A DNA stretch of 39,201 nt from Clostridia bacterium (lineage in GTDB: Bacteria > Bacillota > Clostridia > Oscillospirales > Acutalibacteraceae), in the NCBI GenBank assembly GCA_900766585.1, contig CAAFVV010000013.1, forward strand, positions 1 to 39,201. The letters run 5' to 3'. Position 1 is the stretch's first letter; every line of letters begins with the position of its first letter. This document shows positions 1 through 7,563 of this stretch, piece after piece. Position numbers and translations under genes: made by a program. A model generated the notes under the pieces. That model worked only from the letters and a program-made list of their open reading frames with translations. It had not been told where the DNA came from and did not search any database.

Positions 1-399
1 GCCCACATAGCCCTCTGCAAGCTGCGCCACGAGCAGCACGGAATTCCACTCCTCCAGCATGATCATGGCGCTTTGCACGCTCTCCTCCGGCATGGCGGGA
101 AGCTTGGGCAGATAATCCTTGAAATGATAGACAAGCTTTTCACAAAAGGTGTGTGCAGAGATCGGCTGCGGAGCAAACTTCGCCCGGCGCTTTTCCCATT
201 TTGGCATGTCATCTAATGGCTCTCCCCTTTTTTGGGCAAAGTCCGTCAAAAAGGCGATATCATCCCGGTACTGCCAATACGCACAGGCATAGCCGAAATC
301 TGTCAGCGATCCAAATTCCTCCCGCCCGGCGGAAAAGCAATACCAATCCGAATATTTGATCAGATAAGATGGCTCACTTGAATCACGGCGTACTTTCAT
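1..399 (-). CDS. Immunity-like small protein, tandem copy 1 (3' end cut by window edge)
   Basis: I do not recognise the family. The reading frame is open from an ATG at 399 to the window edge; by alignment with copy 2 only about 8 C-terminal codons are missing. The start is set by AAAAGGAG about 8 nt upstream, and the protein begins MKVRRDSSEPSYL. It is soluble-looking, rich in Trp, Tyr and acidic residues, with no signal peptide or membrane segment. It is nearly identical to the gene at 426-848 and shares that gene's 26-nt upstream spacer. Tandem small paralogs like these are typical of immunity genes in polymorphic-toxin loci, but that role is inference from arrangement only; no toxin is visible in the window. 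Confidence 0.7.
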   Translation of the reverse strand, partial: MKVRRDSSEPSYLIKYSDWYCFSAGREEFGSLTDFGYACAYWQYRDDIAFLTDFAQKRGEPLDDMPKWEKRRAKFAPQPISAHTFCEKLVYHFKDYLPKLPAMPEESVQSAMIMLEEWNSVLLVAQLAEGYVG

Positions 400-425
400 A
401 TTGATTCTCCTTTTCTGCCCGCTTA

Positions 426-848
426 TCAGACGTCGGTTATCCACCAGCAGCCCACATAGCTCTCTGCAAGCTGTGCCACGAGCAACACGGAATTCCACTC
501 CTCCAGCATGATCATGGCGCTTTGCACACTCTCCTCCGGCATGGCGGGAAGCTTGGGCAGATAATCCTTGAAATAAAAGTCCAGCTTTTCACAAAAGGTG
601 TGCGCAGAGATCGGCTGCGGATCAAACTCCTCCCGGCGCTTTTCCCATTTTGGCATATCATCCAATGGCTCTCCTCTTTTTTTGGCAAAATCCGTCAAAA
701 AGGCGATATCATCCCGGTACTGCCAATACGCACAGCCATAGCCGAAATCTGTCAGCGATCCAAATTCCTCCCGCCCGGCGGAAAAGCAATACCAATCCGA
801 ATATTTGATCAGATAAGATGGCTCACTTGAATCACGGCGTACTTTCAT
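426..848 (-). CDS. Immunity-like small protein, tandem copy 2
   Basis: A 140-residue protein of unrecognised family. The start at 848 is preferred over an in-frame ATG at 854 because AAAAGGAG then lies about 8 nt upstream rather than 2. Landmarks are SAGREEFGSLTDFG near the N terminus, CAYWQYRDDIAFLTDFA, WEKRREEFDPQPISAH in the middle and a WWITDV C terminus. It is 26 nt downstream of copy 3 and 26 nt upstream of copy 1, so the three form one transcription unit on the minus strand. It matches copy 1 at an offset of 449 bp with only a few differences per 60 bases, which implies recent duplication. An immunity or other counter-factor role is inference. Confidence 0.75.
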   Translation of the reverse strand: MKVRRDSSEPSYLIKYSDWYCFSAGREEFGSLTDFGYGCAYWQYRDDIAFLTDFAKKRGEPLDDMPKWEKRREEFDPQPISAHTFCEKLDFYFKDYLPKLPAMPEESVQSAMIMLEEWNSVLLVAQLAESYVGCWWITDV

Positions 849-874
849 ATACATTCTCCTTTTCTGCCCGCTTA

Positions 875-1294
875 TCAGGCTTCCGTTATCCACCAGCCTC
901 CGACATAGCGCTCCGCAAACTGCGCTACGATCAATGTGGAATCCCACTCCTCCAGCATGATCATGGCGCTTTGCACGTCCTCCTCCGGCATGGCGGGAAG
1001 CATGGGCAGATACGCCTCAAAATGATACGCCACTTTTTCGCTAAAAATATGCGCAGAGATCGGCTGCGGGTCAAACTCCTCCCGGCGCTTTTCCCATGGC
1101 TGTGTATGCTCCAAGGAAAAACCGTTTCTTTTTGCCGATTCCGTCAAAAAGGCGATATTATCCCGGTACTGCCAATATGCACAGGCATAACCGAAATCTG
1201 TCAGCGATCCAAATTCCTCCCGCCCGGCGGAAAAATAGAAAAAATGTGAACAATACCCCGCATCAGGCGGATCCATGTACCTCTGACATTGCAT
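875..1294 (-). CDS. Immunity-like small protein, tandem copy 3 (divergent N terminus)
   Basis: A 139-residue paralog of the two following genes and the first of the array in transcription order. From FSAGREEFGSLTDFG onward it aligns throughout with copies 1 and 2, but it is clearly more diverged, for example WEKRREEFDPQPISAHIFSEKVAY and the C terminus WWITEA. Its first 20 or so residues (MQCQRYMDPPDAGYCSHFF) are unrelated to the MKVRRDSSEPSYL start of the others, which suggests recombination or a swapped 5' end. The start at 1294 is supported by AAAGGAGG with 8-nt spacing. The function is unknown. Confidence 0.75.
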   Translation of the reverse strand: MQCQRYMDPPDAGYCSHFFYFSAGREEFGSLTDFGYACAYWQYRDNIAFLTESAKRNGFSLEHTQPWEKRREEFDPQPISAHIFSEKVAYHFEAYLPMLPAMPEEDVQSAMIMLEEWDSTLIVAQFAERYVGGWWITEA

Positions 1295-1315
1295 GGCTTT
1301 GACCTCCTTTGTTGT

Positions 1316-1477
1316 TCAGCGCTCGAGTGACGGCGTATTCATAAAGAGTACAAACAACTTGTCCATGCCGAAAGCAAAGCCGCCGACATTGTGTTCAGGC
1401 GGAATAGAAAAGCCGTCTGAATACAGCGCGTTTCTCTCAAAAAAATATACACCGCCGGCGTCCGTTAAGGAACAGGC
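1316..1477 (-). pseudogene. Decayed 3' end of a gene, probably another immunity-like protein
   Basis: A minus-strand frame without a start codon runs for about 53 codons to a TGA at 1316-1318. It reads GGVYFFERNALYSDGFSIPP, then HNVGGFAFGMDKLFVLFM and ends in NTPSLER. It has the look of a true protein C terminus: balanced hydrophobic and polar residues, ending 21 nt before the ATG of the next gene. An upstream ATG beginning MSLFLNG is in another frame and hits a stop soon after, so a frameshift or internal deletion is likely. I cannot name the family. Confidence 0.5.
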
Positions 1478-1517
1478 TCATTTTCCTGAATTGATCCGTT
1501 ATATGTAATCCGCCCTC

Positions 1518-1547
1518 ATCCTAACACATATTTTATTCACTTGTCAA
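1518..1547 (-). promoter_or_regulatory. Putative sigma-A promoter for the tandem small-gene array
   Basis: On the minus strand, TTGACA (1542-1547) is followed 18 bp later by TAGGAT (1518-1523). The -35 is perfect and the -10 is a 4/6 match. It reads into the gene remnant and then the three tandem genes. Confidence 0.5.
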
Positions 1548-1594
1548 TCATAATTTCAGCTATATATTCAATCGTTCTGTCGTGGTTTTTCTAC

Positions 1595-1623
1595 TTGAAG
1601 AATCCGCCAAAATGTGGTATACT
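1595..1623 (+). promoter_or_regulatory. Sigma-A promoter of the DtxR-family gene
   Basis: TTGAAG (1595-1600), 17 bp, TATACT (1618-1623), about 30 nt before the start codon. The AT-rich dyad-like stretch around the -10 could hold an operator, but I see no clear one. Confidence 0.7.
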
Positions 1624-1652
1624 ATATAGTAATTGCAAAGGAGGCTTTGCTC

Positions 1653-2048
1653 ATGCATATACAGGAGTCCGGCGAGATGTATCTCGAGACCATCCTCGTA
1701 CTGTCTCAGCAGCGCAGCGATGTGCGGGCGATCGACGTCGGGGAATATATGGGCTTTTCCAAGCCGAGCGTCAGCCGCGCCATCGGTCTGCTGAAGGACG
1801 GCGGCTACGTCACTGCTGATCATTTCGGCTTTTTGTCGCTGACCGATGCCGGGCGGGAAATTGCCGAAAAAATCTATGAGCGTCACCGCCTGCTGACCCG
1901 CTTTCTCATGCAGCTCGGCGTAGATGAGGAGACCGCCTCCCACGATGCCTGCAAGATTGAGCATGACATCAGTGACGCGTCCTTTGAAGCGATCAAAAAT
2001 CACGCCCTTGCGCCCGAATCGGCACCGTCTGCCGGAAAAGGGGCTTGA
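1653..2048 (+). CDS. DtxR/IdeR-family metal-dependent transcriptional repressor
   Basis: A cytoplasmic repressor of 131 residues with a winged helix-turn-helix (about 25-60, recognition helix in SKPSVSRAIGLLKDGGYV) and a dimerisation/metal domain (about 65-120). It lacks the C-terminal SH3 domain, as short MntR/IdeR-like members do. The visible metal ligands match DtxR rather than MntR: Met9 (Asp in MntR), Cys100, Glu103 and His104, plus His78 and His97 as possible ancillary ligands. Iron sensing is therefore more likely than manganese, by inference. The start at 1653 is set by AAAGGAGG 8 nt upstream. No iron transporter gene adjoins it; ileS downstream has its own promoter, which overlaps this gene's stop codon. 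Confidence 0.85.
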   Translation: MHIQESGEMYLETILVLSQQRSDVRAIDVGEYMGFSKPSVSRAIGLLKDGGYVTADHFGFLSLTDAGREIAEKIYERHRLLTRFLMQLGVDEETASHDACKIEHDISDASFEAIKNHALAPESAPSAGKGA

Positions 2049-2072
2049 CTTTTTTAAAAGACGTGTTACAAT
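2045..2072 (+). promoter_or_regulatory. Sigma-A promoter of the ileS T-box transcript
   Basis: TTGACT (2045-2050), 16 bp, TACAAT (2067-2072). The -35 overlaps the stop codon of the preceding regulator gene. Confidence 0.7.
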
Positions 2073-2084
2073 ACCATTAGAAAA

Positions 2085-2331
2085 CAGTCACAGGCTGTGA
2101 TGAAGACAGTATCCGTTCGGCAAAAGCCACAGCGAGTCGGGGACGATGGAAGCCCGATGCCGGTAGCCCTGCGGAGAATATCCCTTCTGAGCTGCGGGTC
2201 GAACATGCAGTAGACCTCGCCGGCTGCCCGCCGTTATCCGGGCCGCATATGTTGGTATGCCGTAATGGGTGGTTCACACACGAAGCATTAGCTCTCGTCC
2301 CGTTTCGCGGGATGGGGGCTTATTTGTTTTT
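2085..2331 (+). promoter_or_regulatory. T-box riboswitch (isoleucine) upstream of ileS
   Basis: A leader that senses uncharged tRNA-Ile. Visible T-box elements in order: the AAGACAGTA box at the 5' base of stem I, the CAGCGAG motif, the GGACGATGGAAGCCCG distal stem-I loop, and a specifier region AATATCCCTTCTGAGC in which the specifier codon is ATC (2180-2182, Ile). The antiterminator bulge AATGGGTGGTTCAC (2264-2277) carries TGGT to pair with the tRNA acceptor end ACCA. It is followed by the terminator at 2291-2331. The specifier agrees with the downstream gene, which makes the call strong. Confidence 0.92.
2291..2331 (+). terminator. T-box regulated intrinsic terminator
   Basis: GCTCTCGTCCCG (2291-2302) pairs with CGGGATGGGGGC (2308-2319), using several G-U pairs, and is followed by a T-rich tract. 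The 5' arm lies just after the T-box sequence, as expected for mutually exclusive antiterminator and terminator folds. Confidence 0.85.
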
Positions 2332-2347
2332 AAGGAGGACAATGTTT

Positions 2348-5300
2348 ATGTATCAGCCGGTACAGACCGATCTGCATTTTGTCGATCGGGAAAAAGCGAT
2401 CGAACGGTTCTGGCAGGAAAATCACATTTTTGAAAAAAGCATCGACAGCCGCCGCAAGGGGAAGCCGTATGTATTTTATGACGGCCCGCCCACGGCGAAC
2501 GGCAAGCCGCACATCGGCCATGTGCTGACCCGCGTGATCAAGGACATGATCCCGCGCTATCACGCCATGAAGGGCGAGATGGTGCCCCGCAAGGCAGGAT
2601 GGGACACCCACGGCCTGCCGGTCGAGCTTGAAGTGGAGAAAATGCTCGGTATCAACGGCAAGGAGCAGATCGAGAAATACGGTCTGGAGCCGTTTATCGC
2701 CCACTGCAAGGACAGCGTGTGGAAGTATAAGGGCATGTGGGAGCAGTTCTCCCGCACTGTCGGCTTCTGGGCGGATATGGATCACCCGTATGTCACCTAT
2801 GATAACAACTACATTGAATCCGAGTGGTGGGCGCTCAAGCAGATCTACGAGCGCGGACTTTTGTACAAGGGCTTCAAAATCGTCCCCTACTGCCCCCGCT
2901 GCGGCACCCCGCTCTCCTCTCACGAGGTAGCGCAGGGCTATAAAGCCGTCAAAGAGCGCTCCGCTGTCGTGCGATTCAAGGCGGTCGGCGAGGACGCCTA
3001 CTTCCTCGCCTGGACGACCACACCCTGGACGCTGCCCTCAAACGTCGCCCTCTGCGTTAACCCGCGCGACACCTACTGCAAGGTCAGTGCGGCGGACGGG
3101 CGCACCTATTACATGGCGGAGGCACTGCTCGACCGCGTGCTCGGCCGCCTCGCCGCGGACGATAAGCCGGCATACACCGTGTTCTCCCGCTTTGCAGGCA
3201 AGGAGCTGGAGGGACGCGAATACGAGCCGCTGTACGCCTGCGCCAAGGAAATCGCCGAAAAACAGCACAAGAAGGGCTTTTACGTCACCTGTGCCGACTA
3301 TGTCACGATGACCGACGGTACCGGTATCGTCCACACCGCGCCCGCCTTCGGTGAGGACGACGCGCAGGTCGGCCGCAAATACGACCTGCCGTTTGTCCAG
3401 CTGGTGGACGGCAAGGGCTGCATGACGGCGGAAACGCCGTTTGCCGGTCTGTTTGTCAAAAAAGCCGACCCCGAGGTACTCAAGGACCTTGATGCCCGCG
3501 GTCTGCTGTTCGATGCGCCGAAATTCGAGCACGACTATCCGTTCTGCTGGCGCTGCGATACGCCGCTGCTCTATTACGCGCGTGAATCGTGGTTTATCCG
3601 CATGACGGCGGTGCGCGACGACCTCGTGCGCAACAATAACACCGTCAACTGGGTTCCCGAGAGCATCGGCAAGGGGCGCTTCGGCGACTGGCTGGAAAAT
3701 GTGCAGGACTGGGGACTCAGCCGCAACCGCTACTGGGGTACGCCGCTGAACATCTGGGAATGCTCCTGCGGCTGCCGCCACGCGGTCGGCAGCATTGCCG
3801 AGCTGCGGGAAATGTCCGACAACTGCCCCGCCGACATCGAGCTGCATCGCCCGTTTGTGGACGCGGTCACGCTGCGCTGCCCGCAGTGCGGCGGCGTGAT
3901 GAAGCGCGTACCCGAGGTCATCGACTGCTGGTTTGACTCCGGCTCGATGCCCTTTGCCCAGCACCACTATCCCTTTGAAAACAAGGAGCTGTTTGAACAG
4001 CAGTTCCCCGCCGACTTCATCTCCGAAGCCGTGGATCAGACCCGCGGCTGGTTCTACTCGCTGCTGGCCATTTCGACGCTGCTGTTCAACAAGGCGCCGT
4101 TTAAAAACGTCATCGTCCTCGGCCATGTGCAGGACGAAAACGGGCAGAAAATGTCCAAATCCAAGGGCAACGCCGTCGATCCGTTTGAGGCACTGGAGAC
4201 CTACGGCGCCGACGCCATCCGCTGGTATTTTTATACCAACTCCGCCCCCTGGCTTCCGAACCGCTTCCACGGCAAGGCCGTGCAGGAGGGTCAGCGTAAA
4301 TTCATGGGCACGCTGTGGAACACCTATGCCTTCTTTGTCCTCTATGCCAACATCGACGAATTTGACGCCACCAAGCACACGCTTGACTACGCCCGTCTGT
4401 CGCTGATGGACAAATGGCTGCTGTCCCGCCTGAATTCCACCGTTAAGGCGGTGGACGATCACCTCGCGAACTACCGCATTCCCGAGGCGGCGCGCGCGCT
4501 GCAGGATTTTGTGGATGAGATGAGCAACTGGTATGTGCGCCGCGGCCGCGAGCGCTACTGGGTGCAGGGGCTGCCCGAAGACAAGGTCAACGCCTACATG
4601 ACGCTGTACACCGCGCTGGTCACGATTGCCAAGGCGTCTGCCCCGATGATCCCGTTTATGGCAGAGCAAATTTATCGCAATCTCGTGTGCAGCGTTGATC
4701 CCACCGCGCCCGAAAGCGTGCATCTCTGTGACTTCCCCGCCGTCAACGAGGCGTGGATCGACAAGGCGCTGGAGACGCGCATGGAGGAGGTGCTGGAGAT
4801 CGTCGTTCTGGGCCGTGCCGCCCGCAACGGCGCCAACCGCAAAAACCGCCAGCCGCTTGCCGCCATGTATGTCAAAACCGACGTGCCGCTGGACGGCGAC
4901 CTCACCGCCATTGTCGCCGACGAGCTGAACGTCCGCGAGGTGCTGCTCTCCGCCGACGCCGACTCCTTTGTCGGCTACAGCTTCAAGCCGCAGCTGAAAA
5001 CCGTCGGACCGAAATACGGCCGGCGCTTAAACGAGATCCGCACAGCGCTTGCCGAGCTGGACGGCGCCGCCGCCAAAAAAGAGCTGGACGAAAAGGGGAC
5101 GCTCACCCTGCCGCTGCCCGACGGCGACGTCGTGCTCGCGCCGGAGGATCTGCTCATCGAGACCACGCAGCGGGAGGGCTTCTACACCCTGTCGGATCGC
5201 GGTACCACCGTGGCGCTTGACATCCGGCTCACGCCCGAGCTGATCGAGGAAGGCTATGTCCGCGAGCTGGTCAGCAAGATCCAGACCATGCGCAAGGAAG

Positions 5301-5497
5301 CCGGTTTTGAGGTGATGGATCACATCCGCGTCACCCTGTCCGGCAGCCGGACAGTCACGGATGTGGCACTCCGCCACACCGACAACATCGCAACCGACGT
5401 GCTGGCGGTCAGCCTGACCGTCGGCGACCCCGTCGGCTCCGTCAAGGAGTGGGATATCAACGGTGAGACCGTCACCATCGGTGTGGAAAAGGTGTAA
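2348..5497 (+). CDS. ileS: Isoleucyl-tRNA synthetase (IleS2-type)
   Basis: Charges tRNA-Ile with isoleucine in the cytoplasm; class I synthetase of 1049 residues. HIGH is at 55-58 and KMSKS at 601-605. A large editing domain lies between them, and an anticodon-binding domain with a C-terminal extension follows. Cys pairs are visible (CPRCGTP, CWRCDTP, CSCGC, CPQCGG). Length and the GPPTANGKPHIGHVLTRVIK block fit the longer IleS2 clade, which is often intrinsically mupirocin tolerant (family knowledge, not tested here). The start at 2348 is preferred because AAGGAGG then sits 9 nt upstream; the ATG at 2342 leaves only 3 nt. Upstream in-frame codons lie inside the T-box and are not coding. Confidence 0.97.
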   Translation: MYQPVQTDLHFVDREKAIERFWQENHIFEKSIDSRRKGKPYVFYDGPPTANGKPHIGHVLTRVIKDMIPRYHAMKGEMVPRKAGWDTHGLPVELEVEKMLGINGKEQIEKYGLEPFIAHCKDSVWKYKGMWEQFSRTVGFWADMDHPYVTYDNNYIESEWWALKQIYERGLLYKGFKIVPYCPRCGTPLSSHEVAQGYKAVKERSAVVRFKAVGEDAYFLAWTTTPWTLPSNVALCVNPRDTYCKVSAADGRTYYMAEALLDRVLGRLAADDKPAYTVFSRFAGKELEGREYEPLYACAKEIAEKQHKKGFYVTCADYVTMTDGTGIVHTAPAFGEDDAQVGRKYDLPFVQLVDGKGCMTAETPFAGLFVKKADPEVLKDLDARGLLFDAPKFEHDYPFCWRCDTPLLYYARESWFIRMTAVRDDLVRNNNTVNWVPESIGKGRFGDWLENVQDWGLSRNRYWGTPLNIWECSCGCRHAVGSIAELREMSDNCPADIELHRPFVDAVTLRCPQCGGVMKRVPEVIDCWFDSGSMPFAQHHYPFENKELFEQQFPADFISEAVDQTRGWFYSLLAISTLLFNKAPFKNVIVLGHVQDENGQKMSKSKGNAVDPFEALETYGADAIRWYFYTNSAPWLPNRFHGKAVQEGQRKFMGTLWNTYAFFVLYANIDEFDATKHTLDYARLSLMDKWLLSRLNSTVKAVDDHLANYRIPEAARALQDFVDEMSNWYVRRGRERYWVQGLPEDKVNAYMTLYTALVTIAKASAPMIPFMAEQIYRNLVCSVDPTAPESVHLCDFPAVNEAWIDKALETRMEEVLEIVVLGRAARNGANRKNRQPLAAMYVKTDVPLDGDLTAIVADELNVREVLLSADADSFVGYSFKPQLKTVGPKYGRRLNEIRTALAELDGAAAKKELDEKGTLTLPLPDGDVVLAPEDLLIETTQREGFYTLSDRGTTVALDIRLTPELIEEGYVRELVSKIQTMRKEAGFEVMDHIRVTLSGSRTVTDVALRHTDNIATDVLAVSLTVGDPVGSVKEWDINGETVTIGVEKV

Positions 5498-5520
5498 TCG
5501 CCGCTATCCGGTCAACTATA

Positions 5521-5563
5521 CGCAAAGCGCCCTGTGTCCGTTTCGGACACAGGGCGCTTTGCG
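5521..5563 (+). terminator. Long hairpin after ileS
   Basis: A perfect 19-bp stem, 5521-5539 with 5545-5563, and a 5-nt loop. The T-run is weak (GGGTTTCGG), but the position 20 nt after the ileS stop and the stability support termination. Confidence 0.7.
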
Positions 5564-5574
5564 GGTTTCGGGGG

Positions 5575-5622
5575 CAAAAAACCGACTCCGGCACCCGCAA
5601 AAAACGGATGCCGGAGTCGGTT
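5575..5622 (-). terminator. Terminator of the PEP carboxykinase gene
   Basis: On the minus strand a 12-bp stem (ACCGACTCCGGC-type arms, 5582-5593 with 5609-5620) is followed by six T residues (5576-5581). Confidence 0.85.
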
Positions 5623-5648
5623 GAAAGGAAAATGAAAGGAATGGTCAG

Positions 5649-7433
5649 TTATTTCAGGTTCGCCTTGAGGATCTCGAGCTGATGACGAAGCTCCGCAGGC
5701 AGCTTGTCGCCAAACTTCTTGTAGTGCTCCTCGATCTCCGCCGCCTCTTTAACCCAGACGTCGTGATCCACCGTCAGGATGTCCTCAAGCGTCGCACGAT
5801 CCATATCGAGGTCGGTCAGGTCGATGTCCTCGGGCTTCGGCACATAGCCGATTGCCGTCTCGACAGCGTCCGCCTTGCCCTCGCAGCGATCAAGGATCCA
5901 GTTGAGCACCCGCATGTTGTCGCCGAAGCCCGGCCACACAAAGTGTCCCTCGTCGTCGGTGCGGAACCAGTTGACGTTGAAGATCTTCGGTGCCTTGTCG
6001 CCCAGCTTCTTGCCCATGTCGAGCCAATGCTGGAAGTAGTCGCCCATGTGATAGCCGCAGAACGGCAGCATCGCCATCGGGTCGCGGCGGACGACACCGA
6101 CCGCACCGGCGGCAGCGGCAGTCGTCTCGGAAGCCATCGCGGAGCCGATGAACACACCGTTCTCCCAGTCGCGGGACTGATAGACCAGCGGCGCGCATTT
6201 GGCACGGCGGCCGCCGAAGATGATCGCGGAGATCGGCACACCGGCACCCTTGTCAAACTCCTCGGAGATGCAGGGGCAGTTGACAGCGGGAGCGGTGAAG
6301 CGGGAGTTCGGATGCGCCGCATAGGTCGACTTATCCGCCTTGTTGTACTTCGCAGGATCCCAGGGATTGCCCTTCCAGTCGATCATGTGCGCGGGCGCCT
6401 CTTTGGTCAGGCCCTCCCACCACACGGTGTTGTCGTCGGTATTGAGCGCCACGTTCGTGAAGATGGTATTCTTCTTCGTGGACTCAAGCGCATTGAAGTT
6501 AGAATGCTCGTTCGTGCCGGGCGCCACGCCGAAGAAGCCGTTTTCGGGGTTGATGGCGTAGAGACGGCCATCCGCGCCGATGCGCATCCAGGCGATATCG
6601 TCGCCGACCGTCCAGATCTTGTAGCCCTTCTTGCGCAGATACTCGGGCGGGATCAGCATGGCGAGGTTGGTCTTGCCGCAGGCAGACGGGAAGGCGGCGG
6701 CAATATACCGCACCTCGCCCTTCGGATTCTGCAGACCGAGGATCAGCATGTGCTCAGCCATCCAACCCTCTTTCCAGCCCTGATAGGACGCAATGCGCAG
6801 CGCAAAGCACTTCTTGCCGAGCAGCACGTTGCCGCCGTAGGCGGAGTTGACCGAGATGATGGCATTGTCCTCCGGGAACTGGCAGATATAGCGCTTCTCG
6901 GGATCGACATCGCATTTGGCGTGGAAGCCGCGCACCCAGTCGTTGCTGTCGCCCAGGGTGTCCAGCACCTTCTGACCGACACGGGTCATGATCGCCATGT
7001 TCAGCACAACATAGATCGAATCGGTGATCTCGATGCCGATCTTGGCCAGCGGAGAGCCGATCGGGCCCATGGAAAACGGGATGATATACATCGTGCGGCC
7101 CTTGTAGCTGCCACGGGCAATGTCATACAGGCGCTTGTACATCTCCTGCGGGTCACACCAGTTGTTGGTCGGACCGGCGTTCTCCTTTTCGCGGGAGCAG
7201 ATGAAGGTACGATCCTCCACACGCGCCACATCGTTCGGCTTGGTGCGGTGCAGGTAGCAGCCGGGCAGCTTTTCCTCATTCAGCTTGATCATTTCGCCGG
7301 AAGCGACCGCTTCGCGGCGCAGCGCCTCAAGCTGCTCCTCCGAGCCGTCGATCCAAACAACGTTATCCGGGCAGACCAAGGCCTTCTTTTCCTCGATCCA
7401 TGCGAGGACGGTCTTGTTATTCGTCATCTTCAT
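5649..7433 (-). CDS. pckG: Phosphoenolpyruvate carboxykinase (GTP)
   Basis: Interconverts oxaloacetate and PEP with GTP/GDP, linking the C4 acids and glycolysis in the cytoplasm. The 594 residues match the roughly 600-residue GTP-dependent class. FPSACGKTNLAML (near residue 250) is the P-loop with the class-specific reactive Cys. RTMYIIPFSMGPIGSPLAKI, WMRIGADGRLYAINPENGFF and FGGRRAKCAPLVYQSRDWENG are further family blocks. The ATP-dependent class is unrelated in these regions. The start at 7433 (MKMTNN) or 7427 (MTNNK) cannot be decided: AGGAG lies 4 or 10 nt upstream. Monocistronic, with its own promoter and terminator. Confidence 0.96.
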   Translation of the reverse strand: MKMTNNKTVLAWIEEKKALVCPDNVVWIDGSEEQLEALRREAVASGEMIKLNEEKLPGCYLHRTKPNDVARVEDRTFICSREKENAGPTNNWCDPQEMYKRLYDIARGSYKGRTMYIIPFSMGPIGSPLAKIGIEITDSIYVVLNMAIMTRVGQKVLDTLGDSNDWVRGFHAKCDVDPEKRYICQFPEDNAIISVNSAYGGNVLLGKKCFALRIASYQGWKEGWMAEHMLILGLQNPKGEVRYIAAAFPSACGKTNLAMLIPPEYLRKKGYKIWTVGDDIAWMRIGADGRLYAINPENGFFGVAPGTNEHSNFNALESTKKNTIFTNVALNTDDNTVWWEGLTKEAPAHMIDWKGNPWDPAKYNKADKSTYAAHPNSRFTAPAVNCPCISEEFDKGAGVPISAIIFGGRRAKCAPLVYQSRDWENGVFIGSAMASETTAAAAGAVGVVRRDPMAMLPFCGYHMGDYFQHWLDMGKKLGDKAPKIFNVNWFRTDDEGHFVWPGFGDNMRVLNWILDRCEGKADAVETAIGYVPKPEDIDLTDLDMDRATLEDILTVDHDVWVKEAAEIEEHYKKFGDKLPAELRHQLEILKANLK

Positions 7434-7479
7434 GCCACTCCTTTTCATTGCGGTAAGCCCACTTCTGTGAACAGATACC

Positions 7480-7507
7480 ATTATACCCTGTTTTCCGCCG
7501 ATTGCAA
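7480..7507 (-). promoter_or_regulatory. Sigma-A promoter of pckG
   Basis: On the minus strand TTGCAA (7502-7507), 16 bp, TATAAT (7480-7485; perfect -10). About 47 nt lie between the -10 and the start codon. Confidence 0.75.
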
Positions 7508-7512
7508 TACCC

Positions 7513-7536
7513 GAATTGTGAACTTTTTGTCAATTC
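7513..7536. promoter_or_regulatory. Candidate operator palindrome upstream of pckG
   Basis: GAATTG (7513-7518) and CAATTC (7531-7536) form a dyad just upstream of the -35 box. Position suits an activator or repressor of the PEP carboxykinase promoter. No regulator can be assigned. Confidence 0.35.
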
Positions 7537-7563
7537 GCAGAGGTTTTTCTTAAAAATGCAGGA

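Larger units (their letters stand above)
1..875. repeat. Tandem direct repeat, unit 449 bp (gene plus spacer)
   Basis: Position 1 onward matches position 450 onward, and the spacer around 400-428 matches that around 849-877. The repeat therefore includes a whole coding unit with its ribosome binding site. The near identity of the two units contrasts with the diverged third copy at 875-1294. This is a tandem duplication; whether it continues to the left of the window cannot be seen. Confidence 0.85.

Noticed and set aside
1..875. CRISPR-like repeat
   Set aside because: The repeat unit is a 449-bp coding tandem, not short repeats with spacers.
2249..2347. Extended start of ileS at 2249
   Set aside because: This in-frame stretch lies inside the T-box antiterminator and terminator; the AAGGAGG and family start are at 2332-2348.
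3038..4723. 561-codon open frame antisense to ileS
   Set aside because: It is an antisense shadow of a strongly conserved coding frame in high-GC DNA. The translation has no recognisable motif.
5682..7553. 623-codon open frame antisense to pckG
   Set aside because: The minus strand encodes a clear PEP carboxykinase; the opposite frame is a GC-driven shadow.
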